DNA of 64,000 nt from JBKBYG01 sp046313435 (GTDB lineage: Bacteria; Pseudomonadota; Alphaproteobacteria; Rickettsiales; Arcanibacteraceae). A model generated the notes under the pieces. The model was not told where the DNA came from, searched no databases, and worked only from the letters and a program-made list of their open reading frames with translations. The position numbers and the translations under genes are program-made. This document shows, one piece after another, positions 46,769-55,386 of the stretch. The stretch is from contig JBKBYG010000004.1 of the NCBI GenBank assembly GCA_046313435.1, positions 1 to 64,000 on the forward strand, read 5' to 3'. Position 1 is the stretch's first letter. Each line of letters opens with the position of its first letter.

Positions 46769-47326
46769 ATGCAATTAAATAACTACCCAAATCTAAAATT
46801 TAGCAACTACAATATACGGCTTTTAGAAGAAAATGATGCTAATGAATGTGTGAGGTTTTATAAACATAATCAAACTTATTTAGCTCCTTATGAAACAATT
46901 ACAAATGAGCATTTTAATATCAATTACTGGAAAAATAAAATAATCAAAAATCGAACGGATTTTGAAGCAGGATTATCTTGTTACCTTGGAGTCTTTGAAG
47001 AGGAAAAGCTAATAGGCATGATTAATTTTAGCAACATTATTCGTGGAGTGTTTCAATCTTGCTTTTTAGGATATAAAATTGATCAAAACTATCAAGGCCT
47101 AGGAATAATGAAAAATGCTGTTAAGACTGCTCTCAAATATATTTTCGAAGTACTTAACTTACATCGTGTAAGTGCAAATTATCTGCCCTATAATACTCGA
47201 AGTGCAAAATTGTTAGAGTCTTTAGGATTTAAACAAGAAGGAATAGCCCTAAAATATTTATATATTAATGGCAAATGGGAAGATCATATTCTTACTAGTT
47301 TAATAAATGAAGAATGGAAATTATAG
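46769..47326 (+). CDS. RimJ/RimL-type GNAT N-acetyltransferase
   Basis: A complete acetyltransferase domain in the same frame as the broken GNAT. The N-terminal strand NIRLLEENDANECVRFY, GCx-like GMINFSNII, the CoA-binding GYKIDQNYQGLGIM, and the C-terminal NLHRVSANYLPYNTRSAKLLE with SLGFKQEG are RimJ/RimL hallmarks. Members acetylate N-termini of ribosomal proteins or other amines. I chose the ATG at 46769 just before the domain. A TTG at 46715 gives a longer frame (203 residues) that would include the tail of the first GNAT. The gene was probably once a fusion or a coupled pair. Confidence 0.8.
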   Translation: MQLNNYPNLKFSNYNIRLLEENDANECVRFYKHNQTYLAPYETITNEHFNINYWKNKIIKNRTDFEAGLSCYLGVFEEEKLIGMINFSNIIRGVFQSCFLGYKIDQNYQGLGIMKNAVKTALKYIFEVLNLHRVSANYLPYNTRSAKLLESLGFKQEGIALKYLYINGKWEDHILTSLINEEWKL

Positions 47327-47345
47327 TTTTTTAAGTTAAAGTAAT

Positions 47346-48134
47346 TTATAAAACTATATCAATAAATATTGGCACATGATCAGAAGGGCTAGGCCAATTT
47401 CTCGCTTCTCTTAAAATTCTAGCATCTAAAAGTTGTGTTCTTAAATTCTGGCTGATCCAAATATGATCAAGTCTTCTACCTCTATTTGATTTTTCCCAAT
47501 CTTTATTTCTATAGCTCCACCAACTATATAATTTCTCATTACTTGGAACAAACTCTCTATGTGTGTCACACCAATCTAAACCATTTTTTAAGCTTAATAA
47601 TTTTTCTACTTCAATGGGAGTATGGCTTACAACATTGAGTAATTGTTTATGCGACCATACATCCTGCTCAAGCGGTGCAACATTGAGATCACCGACTAAA
47701 ATCATTTTATGATTTCTAGTGCGTTCTTTTAAAAACCACTCATTCATTTGATCTAAATAATTGAGTTTAAAATCAAACTTTGGATTAATATTTCTGTCAG
47801 GCTCATCACCTCCTGCTGGTACATAAAAATTGTGCAATTCTACTCCATTAACTATAGCAGAAATATGTCGACAATCAGTTTCATGAGCAAATTTATGGCA
47901 TATTATTTGGTCCAAAGGAAATTTTGAAATTATAGCAACACCATTATAGGATTTTTCTCCACAAAATTTCAGATGAATATATCCTAAATCAATAAAAAAT
48001 TGATATGGAAACAATTCATCAATAACTTTAGTTTCTTGCAGGCATATTACGTCAGGGTCAAGCTTATCCTTCAAATTAATAAAATTACTAAATCTAATTC
48101 TGATAGAATTAATATTCCATGAAACTATGCGCAT
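47346..48134 (-). CDS. xth: Exodeoxyribonuclease III / AP endonuclease
   Basis: A 262-residue Mg2+-dependent enzyme of base-excision repair that cuts at abasic sites. Landmarks are VSWNINSIR, VICLQETKV (metal Glu), NGVAIISKFP, LVGDLNVAPLEQDVW, and the C-terminal RRLDHIWIS and SDHVPIFIDI with the catalytic Asp-His pair. Length is normal. It starts directly at the ubiB stop and belongs to the ubiE-ubiB-xth unit. Confidence 0.95.
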   Translation of the reverse strand: MRIVSWNINSIRIRFSNFINLKDKLDPDVICLQETKVIDELFPYQFFIDLGYIHLKFCGEKSYNGVAIISKFPLDQIICHKFAHETDCRHISAIVNGVELHNFYVPAGGDEPDRNINPKFDFKLNYLDQMNEWFLKERTRNHKMILVGDLNVAPLEQDVWSHKQLLNVVSHTPIEVEKLLSLKNGLDWCDTHREFVPSNEKLYSWWSYRNKDWEKSNRGRRLDHIWISQNLRTQLLDARILREARNWPSPSDHVPIFIDIVL

Positions 48135-49604
48135 TTATCTGATAAAATTTAAAAAGATTACTGTAAATAAAGAAGATATAATAGCTATTAAAATGTAACT
48201 TACATAATTATTTTTTACAGGTAAATAAATTACTTCTTCTACAGAAGTCTTTTGCCCCTTGTAATTATAAAAAAGATTTTCAGCAATTTCAGATATGGTA
48301 TCTACAAATTTCGCATCAAAACTAATATTTTTTTTGGCCCAATTATAAATCCAGGGCTCTGCCAATTGCCACATGTTCACATTAGGATTAAGCATAGTTC
48401 CTACACCTTCAACCATCATCATAGTTTTTTGAAGTAAAAGCAATTGCGGCTGAGTTTCCATTGAAAAATCTTTAGTGATTTTAAACAGCTGGGCCAGTAA
48501 TTTTGCTATTGATATTCTATTTACAGGGAGTCCTACAATTGGCTCTCCAATCGATCTACAAGCTTGAGCAAATAATTCTAAAGACTGATTTGAAGGTATA
48601 TACCCAGCTTTAAAATGAATTCTAGCCACTCTTAAATAATCCCTTTTCAAAAAACCATCCAGAATTTCGGCTACATAAATTCTTGTTTTCTTATCTAGCC
48701 TTCCCATTATACCAAAATCAATAAGCACTATTTGACCTTTCTCATTTATTAATAGGTTCCCAGGATGCATATCAGCATGAAACAAACCATCTCTATACGC
48801 TTGATTGAAAAAGCTTATAGCAATATTAGCAGCAATCTTTTCAGTGTTAAACTTTCTTTTAATTATTTCTTCATGGTCTTCAATTTTAATACCTTCTATC
48901 CATTCTATTGTTAAAACGCGTTTAGAAGTTTTATCCCATTCAACACTCGGAATATATATGTCATTATCATTTTTAAGATTTTCTTTAAGTTCGCTAGCCG
49001 CTGCTGCTTCAAACCTTAAATCTAACTCTAATATAATGCTTTGCTCAAAAGTAAATAATACTTCTTCTAACTTTAACCGTTTAAAATTTTTAAATTTTTT
49101 ATTTATTAACGCAGCTAAAGATTTGAATAATTTTATATCCTTAGAAAATATTTCCTCAATATTTGGCCTAAGTATTTTAACTGCTACCTTTTGCCCATTA
49201 TGCGTTGTAGCTTTATGAACTTGTGCAATCGATGCTGCGGCAATTGGTTGGGGATCAAAATCATAATAATGATTTGATAATTGCCCTCCTAATTCATATT
49301 CAATTATATCTATAGCAGCTTTTGTTGCAAAGGGTGGTAACTTATCTCTAAGCATAGATAATTCAAATGCTATATTTTCACCTACAATATCAGGACGCGT
49401 TGAAAGGGTTTGACCAAGTTTAATATATATAGGGCCTAGCTCTTCAAATGCTTTAGCAAGGTTCCTACCTCTATTTGATTTTTTAGTTTGAAAAAATTTA
49501 AATAGAGATTTTCCTGGTAAATTTAAGCTTATGAAAATAACTGAAATGGCATTATGTTTAAATAAGATACAAATTATTTGGATTAATCTAAAGAAATTTG
49601 ACAT
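48135..49604 (-). CDS. ubiB: Ubiquinone biosynthesis protein UbiB (ABC1/ADCK kinase-like)
   Basis: A 489-residue atypical kinase needed for ubiquinone synthesis. LGPIYIKLGQTLSTRPDI is the family KxGQ motif, AAASIAQVHKA is the Ala-rich loop, HADMHPGNLLIN is the catalytic loop and VLIDFGIMGRLD the metal loop. A C-terminal hydrophobic segment (about 466-486) anchors it in the inner membrane. Its ATG overlaps the ubiE stop by one base. Confidence 0.95.
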   Translation of the reverse strand: MSNFFRLIQIICILFKHNAISVIFISLNLPGKSLFKFFQTKKSNRGRNLAKAFEELGPIYIKLGQTLSTRPDIVGENIAFELSMLRDKLPPFATKAAIDIIEYELGGQLSNHYYDFDPQPIAAASIAQVHKATTHNGQKVAVKILRPNIEEIFSKDIKLFKSLAALINKKFKNFKRLKLEEVLFTFEQSIILELDLRFEAAAASELKENLKNDNDIYIPSVEWDKTSKRVLTIEWIEGIKIEDHEEIIKRKFNTEKIAANIAISFFNQAYRDGLFHADMHPGNLLINEKGQIVLIDFGIMGRLDKKTRIYVAEILDGFLKRDYLRVARIHFKAGYIPSNQSLELFAQACRSIGEPIVGLPVNRISIAKLLAQLFKITKDFSMETQPQLLLLQKTMMMVEGVGTMLNPNVNMWQLAEPWIYNWAKKNISFDAKFVDTISEIAENLFYNYKGQKTSVEEVIYLPVKNNYVSYILIAIISSLFTVIFLNFIR

Positions 49605-50350
49605 TATATTTTATAAGCAGTAAATATTGCAGTGATCCCACCAGTTAAATTATAATATTTAGCTTTTTTAAATCCTTCGTTAGCTATCATATCTACAAAT
49701 TCTTCTTGCCTTGGAAATTTTCGTATACTTTCTACTAGATATTGATATGCATCCGAATTCCGAGCTACCATTTTGCCAATAGTCGGAATAACTTTAAATG
49801 AATAGAAGTCATATATTCTAGATAATAATTCATTATTTACATGCGAAAATTCTAAGCAAACAAATTTCCCGCCTGGCTTAAGCACTCTATAAGCTTCTTT
49901 AAGAGCATTTTCAATGTTAGTCACATTTCGTATGCCGAATGCTATCGTAAAATATTCAAAATGATTTTCCTTAAAAGGCAAGATTTCAGCATTACCACAT
50001 ACAAAATTAATATTATGTATGTTTTTGTTGATTAATTTATCTCTACCCACATTTAACATATTATAGTTAATATCATATATTGTAATGTGAGGATTATTAC
50101 CCTTAGATTTAGCTTTATTATAATACAGAGTCGATATATCTCCTGTTCCTCCGGCAACATCCAAAAGCGTAGCTTGAGTTAAAGGCAATTCCTTAATCAT
50201 TTCTTTTTTCCATAAATGATGTATACCTAAGCTCATAAGATTATTCATCAAATCATAATTACTTGCAACGCTAGAAAATATTTCACCTACAAGCGACTGT
50301 TTTAAATTTCTATCGATTTTCTTAAAACCGAAATCTGCTTTATCATCCAT
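49604..50350 (-). CDS. ubiE: Ubiquinone/menaquinone C-methyltransferase
   Basis: A 248-residue SAM-dependent methyltransferase acting on the benzoquinol ring in ubiquinone synthesis. LLDVAGGTGDIS is SAM motif I, YDLMNNLMSLGIHHLWK is the UbiE signature 1 and RVLKPGGKFVCLEFS signature 2. It is the first gene of the ubiE-ubiB-xth unit and divergent from mutM, an arrangement familiar in alphaproteobacteria. Confidence 0.96.
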   Translation of the reverse strand: MDDKADFGFKKIDRNLKQSLVGEIFSSVASNYDLMNNLMSLGIHHLWKKEMIKELPLTQATLLDVAGGTGDISTLYYNKAKSKGNNPHITIYDINYNMLNVGRDKLINKNIHNINFVCGNAEILPFKENHFEYFTIAFGIRNVTNIENALKEAYRVLKPGGKFVCLEFSHVNNELLSRIYDFYSFKVIPTIGKMVARNSDAYQYLVESIRKFPRQEEFVDMIANEGFKKAKYYNLTGGITAIFTAYKI

Positions 50351-50519
50351 ATAATTATTCTTGCATTTGATGAAATCTAAATTTGTTTTTTTCTCATTAT
50401 AATTAAGCTATTACAAAAATTCAGCAAAATTTTTATCTGTATATTTTTAGTATAATTTAATTTGACTATAAATTAATTATTAATTATTTTAAAATTACCA
50501 TAATATATATATTATCGAA

Positions 50520-51341
50520 ATGCCAGAACTTCCTGAAATTGAAACAATTTGTATTGCACTTAAAAAAGAAATCCTTGGCAAAAAAATAACTCAGGCTATA
50601 GCTCTTAGAACAAATCTTAGAATTGATATACCCAAGGATTTTAGTGAAAAACTTACTAGTAAGATAATTACTGATATTAAACGTAGATCTAAATATATAC
50701 AAATATATTTGGAAGACATTGTTTTAATTGTTCATTTAGGGATGAGTGGCAGATTCATAAGTTACATTAACAAGAGAGATAAAATTATTAAACATGACCA
50801 TGTTATTATTGATCTTGATAATGGATATGAATTAGTACTAAATGATCCTAGACGATTTGGATTAGTAACTATAGCTCCTGTAAATAATATAAATTCTCAT
50901 CCTTTATTTTTAAAATTAGGAATTGAACCATTAACAGATGAACTCACACCAGAGTATCTTCAAGATAAGTTTAAAAAAAGAAACACTCCTGTTAAATCAA
51001 TTCTTATGGATAATAAGATTTTAGTTGGAGTTGGCAATATTTATGCCTCTGAAAGTCTTTTCCGTTCAAACATTTCACCAAATCGCCCTGCATGCTCTAT
51101 TACATATTCTGAGCTTAAAAAGCTTAGTCTAGCAGTTAAAGAAACTTTAAATGATGCAATTGAAGCAGGGGGATCAAGTTTAAAAGATTATGTTAATTTA
51201 TCTGGGGATCCAGGATATTTTCAAAATAAATTTTTTGTATACGGCAAGAATAATCAAAATTGTATTGTATGTTTAGCCTCTATAATCAAAACTAAGCATT
51301 CCGGCAGAGCGACTTATTTTTGTTCTACCTGTCAAAAATAA
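50520..51341 (+). CDS. mutM: Formamidopyrimidine-DNA glycosylase
   Basis: A 273-residue repair glycosylase that removes 8-oxoguanine. The mature N-terminus begins PELPEIETI, with the catalytic Pro2 and Glu3. The essential Lys is in HLGMSGRF (written here with M, K nearby in the fold). The helix-two-turn-helix VGVGNIYASESLFRSNISP is normal (split: VGVGNIYASE, SLFRSNISP). A zinc finger (CIVCL...TYFCSTCQK) ends the protein. The palindromic repeat at 51351 lies 9 bases downstream. Confidence 0.96.
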   Translation: MPELPEIETICIALKKEILGKKITQAIALRTNLRIDIPKDFSEKLTSKIITDIKRRSKYIQIYLEDIVLIVHLGMSGRFISYINKRDKIIKHDHVIIDLDNGYELVLNDPRRFGLVTIAPVNNINSHPLFLKLGIEPLTDELTPEYLQDKFKKRNTPVKSILMDNKILVGVGNIYASESLFRSNISPNRPACSITYSELKKLSLAVKETLNDAIEAGGSSLKDYVNLSGDPGYFQNKFFVYGKNNQNCIVCLASIIKTKHSGRATYFCSTCQK

Positions 51342-51350
51342 TTTTATATT

Positions 51351-51474
51351 ACACCCTTTCGCATTTATATTCTACATCGTCGTGGTGTGGTCTCGGGGCT
51401 TGGTCACATATTATTATATGCTCACTCGCTTTCGCCTTCCACTCCTAGTATTATTTATAAATCAGAAATGGTGT
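51351..51474. repeat. Palindromic repeat element, family copy 2 (inverted)
   Basis: A 124-bp element with ends ACACCCTTTCGCATTTATAT and, reverse-complemented, ACACCATTTCTGATTTATAA. Read on the minus strand its interior has CTAGGAGTGGAAGGCGAAAG, then GCGAGTGAGCATATAATAAT and ATGTGACCAAGC, closely matching the element at 40918. It fills the gap between mutM and the convergent 51455 gene and overlaps the last 20 bases of that gene. Confidence 0.85.
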
Positions 51475-52525
51475 TATGTTGTTTTTTCACCATTTTCATT
51501 AAGAAAGTAGTAGTTTTCTTGTAACCATATCCTAAACTAAAAGGTAAAGTTTCAAATTTTACATTTTTCAGATGGTTGCTTAAATCGGGTTGAATATATC
51601 CTTTAAAGCTTTCTCCATAGGGGCCACTATATTTCCCATATAGATTTACTTGCCAATTACTATTATTAAAATACTTATATGGTATACCTGAATCATCCTG
51701 TAATATTATCTGGCTTTTCTTTAGTATATGGTTCCTAAGTTTTGAAAATTCCGCACTAAACAAAGCATATTGCGCAGCTTTAAGATAAGTTATAATATCT
51801 GTTTGATTTTCAAGATAATTTATAATTGTATCATTATTATTTGCAACCGAAGCACGGAAATAATATATCTCTTTAAACTCCTCGTTATCTGGTGCTTTAA
51901 TTGTAAATTTAATGCCATTATTATGCCCTTGGATTACATTGATAATATTGCCTTCTTTATCAAGATATATCGGATTTACTTCAACAATTTCGTATCCCAT
52001 GCGTTTTACAAGAGCAATTAATGGCAAGGTTACTCCACGATTATGTAATTTAAAATCTGTCCACATTTCGCGTGTTACAAAAAAGCTTTTTTTAAGTAAT
52101 GAATATAATCCTGTTCTAAGTGCCTCAAGATTAATTTTAGATATATCTAAATTATTTATATTCCCGACAGGTTCAAGCCCTATCATAGTATATTTTGTAC
52201 AACTCGGGAAAAAACTGAGGACATGCACTATATCTGGACCTGAAAATGGATAAAATACATGACATGACTTTGGGTAAGTATGTTCAATCTCTTTTTCCTG
52301 CCAAGCATGTAATTTATCTAAATTATCATATTTATATTTACTCCACAGCTCATCCATTAAATTTATATGATCAGAATTTCCGCCTTTAATACCCGCTAAA
52401 TATTCAGCTATATTATTAAGATAAACTTTTCTACTATCATTATCATTATCAGTATTAATTTCAGCAAAACATGTTAGTACAAAACTATTTACTATTATTA
52501 AAAAAAGGGTAATTATTTTCGTCAT
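51455..52525 (-). CDS. Hypothetical secreted protein (YPFSGPD/GLEPVG-type)
   Basis: A 356-residue protein with a signal peptide (hydrophobic to about TCFAEIN, residue 22). The segment VFYPFSGPDIVHVLSFFP and then YTMIGLEPVGN resembles an uncharacterised bacterial family I recall only by this motif pair. The rest has no recognisable domain. The last codons, NTISDL and the stop, are encoded by the inverted-repeat end of the element at 51351, so the C-terminus has been remodelled by the insertion. It lies 5 bases after the beta-lactamase-like gene and is probably co-transcribed with it. Confidence 0.72.
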   Translation of the reverse strand: MTKIITLFLIIVNSFVLTCFAEINTDNDNDSRKVYLNNIAEYLAGIKGGNSDHINLMDELWSKYKYDNLDKLHAWQEKEIEHTYPKSCHVFYPFSGPDIVHVLSFFPSCTKYTMIGLEPVGNINNLDISKINLEALRTGLYSLLKKSFFVTREMWTDFKLHNRGVTLPLIALVKRMGYEIVEVNPIYLDKEGNIINVIQGHNNGIKFTIKAPDNEEFKEIYYFRASVANNNDTIINYLENQTDIITYLKAAQYALFSAEFSKLRNHILKKSQIILQDDSGIPYKYFNNSNWQVNLYGKYSGPYGESFKGYIQPDLSNHLKNVKFETLPFSLGYGYKKTTTFLMKMVKKQHNTISDL

Positions 52526-52530
52526 TTAAC

Positions 52531-53652
52531 TTAATTAAAATATTGTATAAATTTGCTTCTTATCATTTCAGGTACTGGTGTAACTTTATTTGATAATACT
52601 ATAATACCTATGTTTCTTTCTGGAATATAAGAAATTATTGATGACATTCCGTTGCAATTCCCATTATGCTCATAAATTGTAATATCCTTATTCTTCCATC
52701 TGTAAACTAATGTTTTCCAAAAATATCCATAGTAAATTGATGAAATATTTTGGTCTCTAAATAATTGAGTTTCAAAATTCTTAATTGGAGTATATTTTTT
52801 ATGGATTTTTTGCATTTGAGCAATTGATATTAGCTGTTTCTTACCGACCTTTCCTTCTTTCATATTAAATTGTAGCCATTTTACCATATCCTCTAAATTA
52901 GAATAGAAACCTGCAGCAGCATTAATTTTAAAATTTTCCCATAAAAGTTCCTTATTATACTGATCATATGGGAAAGCTACATTAAGTTTGTTATTTAGAT
53001 TATGAACATCTATTCCTGTATTATATAATTTAAGAGGACTAAATATTGAAGATTTTATAAAATTTTGCCAAGATTTTTTTGTTTTATTTTCGATAATTTC
53101 TTCAATAATACTAATTATTGCATATTGATAGGAAAAATACCCTTCTCCCACAGGATAAATAGGTTTTATATTACTGAATATTTTTATTATTTCCTTTCTA
53201 TTATTTAAATTTATAATATAATCTTTTCCTGCTGAAGCAGTTAAACCAGATTGCATTGATGCTATATCATGAAATGTTAATTTACTTTGCGCTACAATGT
53301 CATTTAGTTCAAATTCTTCAATTTCAGCATCTATATTACTTTCCCAGCTGAATTGACCTTTATCAGCTAAAATTGCTAAACTTGCTGCTAGAAATGTTTT
53401 TGATATTGATGCAATTTGCCAAATAGTTTTCGAATCAACTTTTTGATTATTTTTATAAGAAATTATACCATAGTTTTTTTGATGAATAATTTTATTTTTA
53501 TCTATAATTGCTAGTGCTAAGCCAGGAATTTTATATTCATCTATTAAATGATTTATTTCTTTTTCGAATTTAATATAGTTCGAATTTGAAGCAGCTGCAT
53601 TTTCTGTCACAATCAGTAATAAGGTGAATATTGCTAATATGAATTTGTACAT
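52531..53652 (-). CDS. Serine beta-lactamase-like hydrolase (class C/esterase family)
   Basis: A 373-residue exported protein. The signal peptide ends near NAAASNSN (about residue 22). IASISKTFLAASLAIL carries the SxxK nucleophile motif. The second motif region reads GYFSYQYAII, where Tyr is present but the usual Asn (YxN) is Tyr. EHNGNCNGMSS corresponds to the HxG/KTG region. Such proteins include esterases, D-aminopeptidases and peptidoglycan hydrolases. True beta-lactamase activity is unlikely given the changed motif. It precedes the 51455 gene by 5 bases. Confidence 0.85.
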   Translation of the reverse strand: MYKFILAIFTLLLIVTENAAASNSNYIKFEKEINHLIDEYKIPGLALAIIDKNKIIHQKNYGIISYKNNQKVDSKTIWQIASISKTFLAASLAILADKGQFSWESNIDAEIEEFELNDIVAQSKLTFHDIASMQSGLTASAGKDYIINLNNRKEIIKIFSNIKPIYPVGEGYFSYQYAIISIIEEIIENKTKKSWQNFIKSSIFSPLKLYNTGIDVHNLNNKLNVAFPYDQYNKELLWENFKINAAAGFYSNLEDMVKWLQFNMKEGKVGKKQLISIAQMQKIHKKYTPIKNFETQLFRDQNISSIYYGYFWKTLVYRWKNKDITIYEHNGNCNGMSSIISYIPERNIGIIVLSNKVTPVPEMIRSKFIQYFN

Positions 53653-53791
53653 TTTATCTATCTTACATTAGACTAAAATATATTCCAGCATAAATTAAAA
53701 ATCTTAAACTTATTTTAAAAGATTTGAGGTAATATAGTAAAATATATAACTATATTTATAAGAGCAAGATCTGCAACACACTATATTAAAT

Positions 53792-54754
53792 TTGGAATGG
53801 GAGTGTTCAATCAATAGTAATAAAATTGAGTATAGAGCTAAACTTGTAGAAACTAATACTTCAAAAGCATTAGATACTGCAACCCCTTTGAAACAAGCAG
53901 GTATTACTGCTGTTGTTACTGAAAATTCCAACGGAGTGTCTTTATTAATAAATGATTCGGAATCAGTAAAAAAGTTTGAAAAATTGCTTGATCCAAAGGC
54001 TTTAAAAGCTAGATATGTTGAATTGATCTCTTCACACTTAAAGTTTGATAAATCCCAAAATCCAATTACGATTTCTCGCGATAATTTTGTTAACAATTTT
54101 CATGGAAATGATATAGCTAATACTCAAAAATTTCAAAATTTCAAGCACATGTTTGAGGTTGCAGGTATAAAATATAATGAAGGGGAAAATTTTAAGGAAG
54201 TCTTTTCATTGCAAATAGAAGATTCTGAAAGTATAAAGTTACTTACAGATATAAAAGTTTCTAGTGGTGTTACTAACAAAGAAAAACAAGCAATTAGTCA
54301 ATCTTCTATTGTATCACCGTCTAAAGAGATGCAAAAGAAAGAAAATATTGAACCAGCTAAAAGTAACTTTCTTACAAAAATTTTTACTACTATAAAGTCC
54401 TTCTTTAAAAAACTTCTTGATAATATTAAAGTAAAAAATCCATCAAAACCTATTAGATTAGAGGAACCGGATTTCAATATCCTTAATTTAGAACCCTCTA
54501 ATACTATAGATTCTAAGAGCATCAGTCCTGTTATTTCTCTGGTAAAACTATATGCTACTGATAACACAATGAAAGAAGAGACCTTGAAAACAATATTACA
54601 AGAAAATCTAAAGAAAAATCCAGATTTAGATTTAAATACAATTATTGAAAGGCTTAACGCAGAAAATGCAAGAAATTATAACGAAGATTACAAGCCTCGT
54701 ATAGAAACAGCAAAAAATATACTTAATGAATTAAAGACACAAAAATCTAGATAA
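53792..54754 (+). CDS. Hypothetical protein, non-ATG start or 5'-truncated
   Basis: A 320-codon frame with no ATG until about codon 119, so the start given is a TTG without a clear ribosome site. Coding-like sequence seems to extend a little upstream to a TAA at 53759. The protein is polar and Lys/Ser/Asn-rich, with a short basic amphipathic stretch (NFLTKIFTTIKSFFKKLL, about 191-208) and a helical tail. No family is recognised. It may be a fragment of a longer lineage-specific gene that lost its 5' end, or a real TTG-started gene. Confidence 0.5.
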   Translation: MEWECSINSNKIEYRAKLVETNTSKALDTATPLKQAGITAVVTENSNGVSLLINDSESVKKFEKLLDPKALKARYVELISSHLKFDKSQNPITISRDNFVNNFHGNDIANTQKFQNFKHMFEVAGIKYNEGENFKEVFSLQIEDSESIKLLTDIKVSSGVTNKEKQAISQSSIVSPSKEMQKKENIEPAKSNFLTKIFTTIKSFFKKLLDNIKVKNPSKPIRLEEPDFNILNLEPSNTIDSKSISPVISLVKLYATDNTMKEETLKTILQENLKKNPDLDLNTIIERLNAENARNYNEDYKPRIETAKNILNELKTQKSR

Positions 54755-54765
54755 GAATTAACATT

Positions 54766-55248
54766 TTATTTCAAAGAATAATAGCCACTTTTATAATGTA
54801 TCAGTGGCTTTTCCTGTGATAAAATTTCTGAATTTATAACTTCACCAACAAATATTGTATGATCTCCGCCATCATACTCAGCATATTTATTACATTCTAG
54901 ATAAGCTATACTGCCTTGAATTAAAGGTAACTTTAATATTTGCGAGTTAATTATTTTTATTCCATCCCATTTATCGATAGTATGTTTTGCAAAATTTTTG
55001 GAAATCTCTTTTTGATTTTCATTAAGAATGCTTACTACGAAACATTTTTCTTTAGTAAAAATTTGGTGTGAATAATAATTTTTACTTATACAAAATAAAA
55101 TTAAAAGAGGCTTGAGGGAGACAGAAGTAAAGGAACTAATTGTAACACCTATAATTTCTTTATTTATAGAATCTTCAGCAGAGACAATACAAACACCTGT
55201 AGCAAACCTTGAGAGACATTGTTTGAAATTTTCTGAAGTAATTAGCAT
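54766..55248 (-). CDS. Flavin reductase family protein
   Basis: A 160-residue FMN-binding split-barrel protein. RFATGVCIVSA near the N-terminus, GVTISSFTSVSLKPLLI (FMN phosphate site) and GGDHTIFVGEV near the C-terminus match the HpaC/flavin reductase-like family. These reduce FMN or FAD with NAD(P)H for a partner monooxygenase. No partner is adjacent. Length is normal. It is convergent with the 53792 gene and divergent from motB. Confidence 0.92.
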   Translation of the reverse strand: MLITSENFKQCLSRFATGVCIVSAEDSINKEIIGVTISSFTSVSLKPLLILFCISKNYYSHQIFTKEKCFVVSILNENQKEISKNFAKHTIDKWDGIKIINSQILKLPLIQGSIAYLECNKYAEYDGGDHTIFVGEVINSEILSQEKPLIHYKSGYYSLK

Positions 55249-55386
55249 ATTATTCGATTATATGTTAAATTTTTAAAGTAATAAGGTTTTTTTAATGATT
55301 CTATGGTTTAATAGATAAGTATTTTATTATATAGAAATTCCTTAATAAAGGAATCAATTTTCTTAAATATCAAAAAATTTATACTT

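Noticed and set aside
52531..53652. True beta-lactamase (antibiotic resistance)
   Set aside because: SxxK is present, but the YxN motif is changed to YxY and the family is mostly esterases and peptidases. A resistance claim is not supported.
53710..54096. 128-codon minus-strand frame opposite the 53792 gene
   Set aside because: It is antisense to the more protein-like plus-strand frame, has no motif, and its Ser/Phe-rich content looks like an antisense shadow. The weak start of the plus-strand frame leaves slight doubt.
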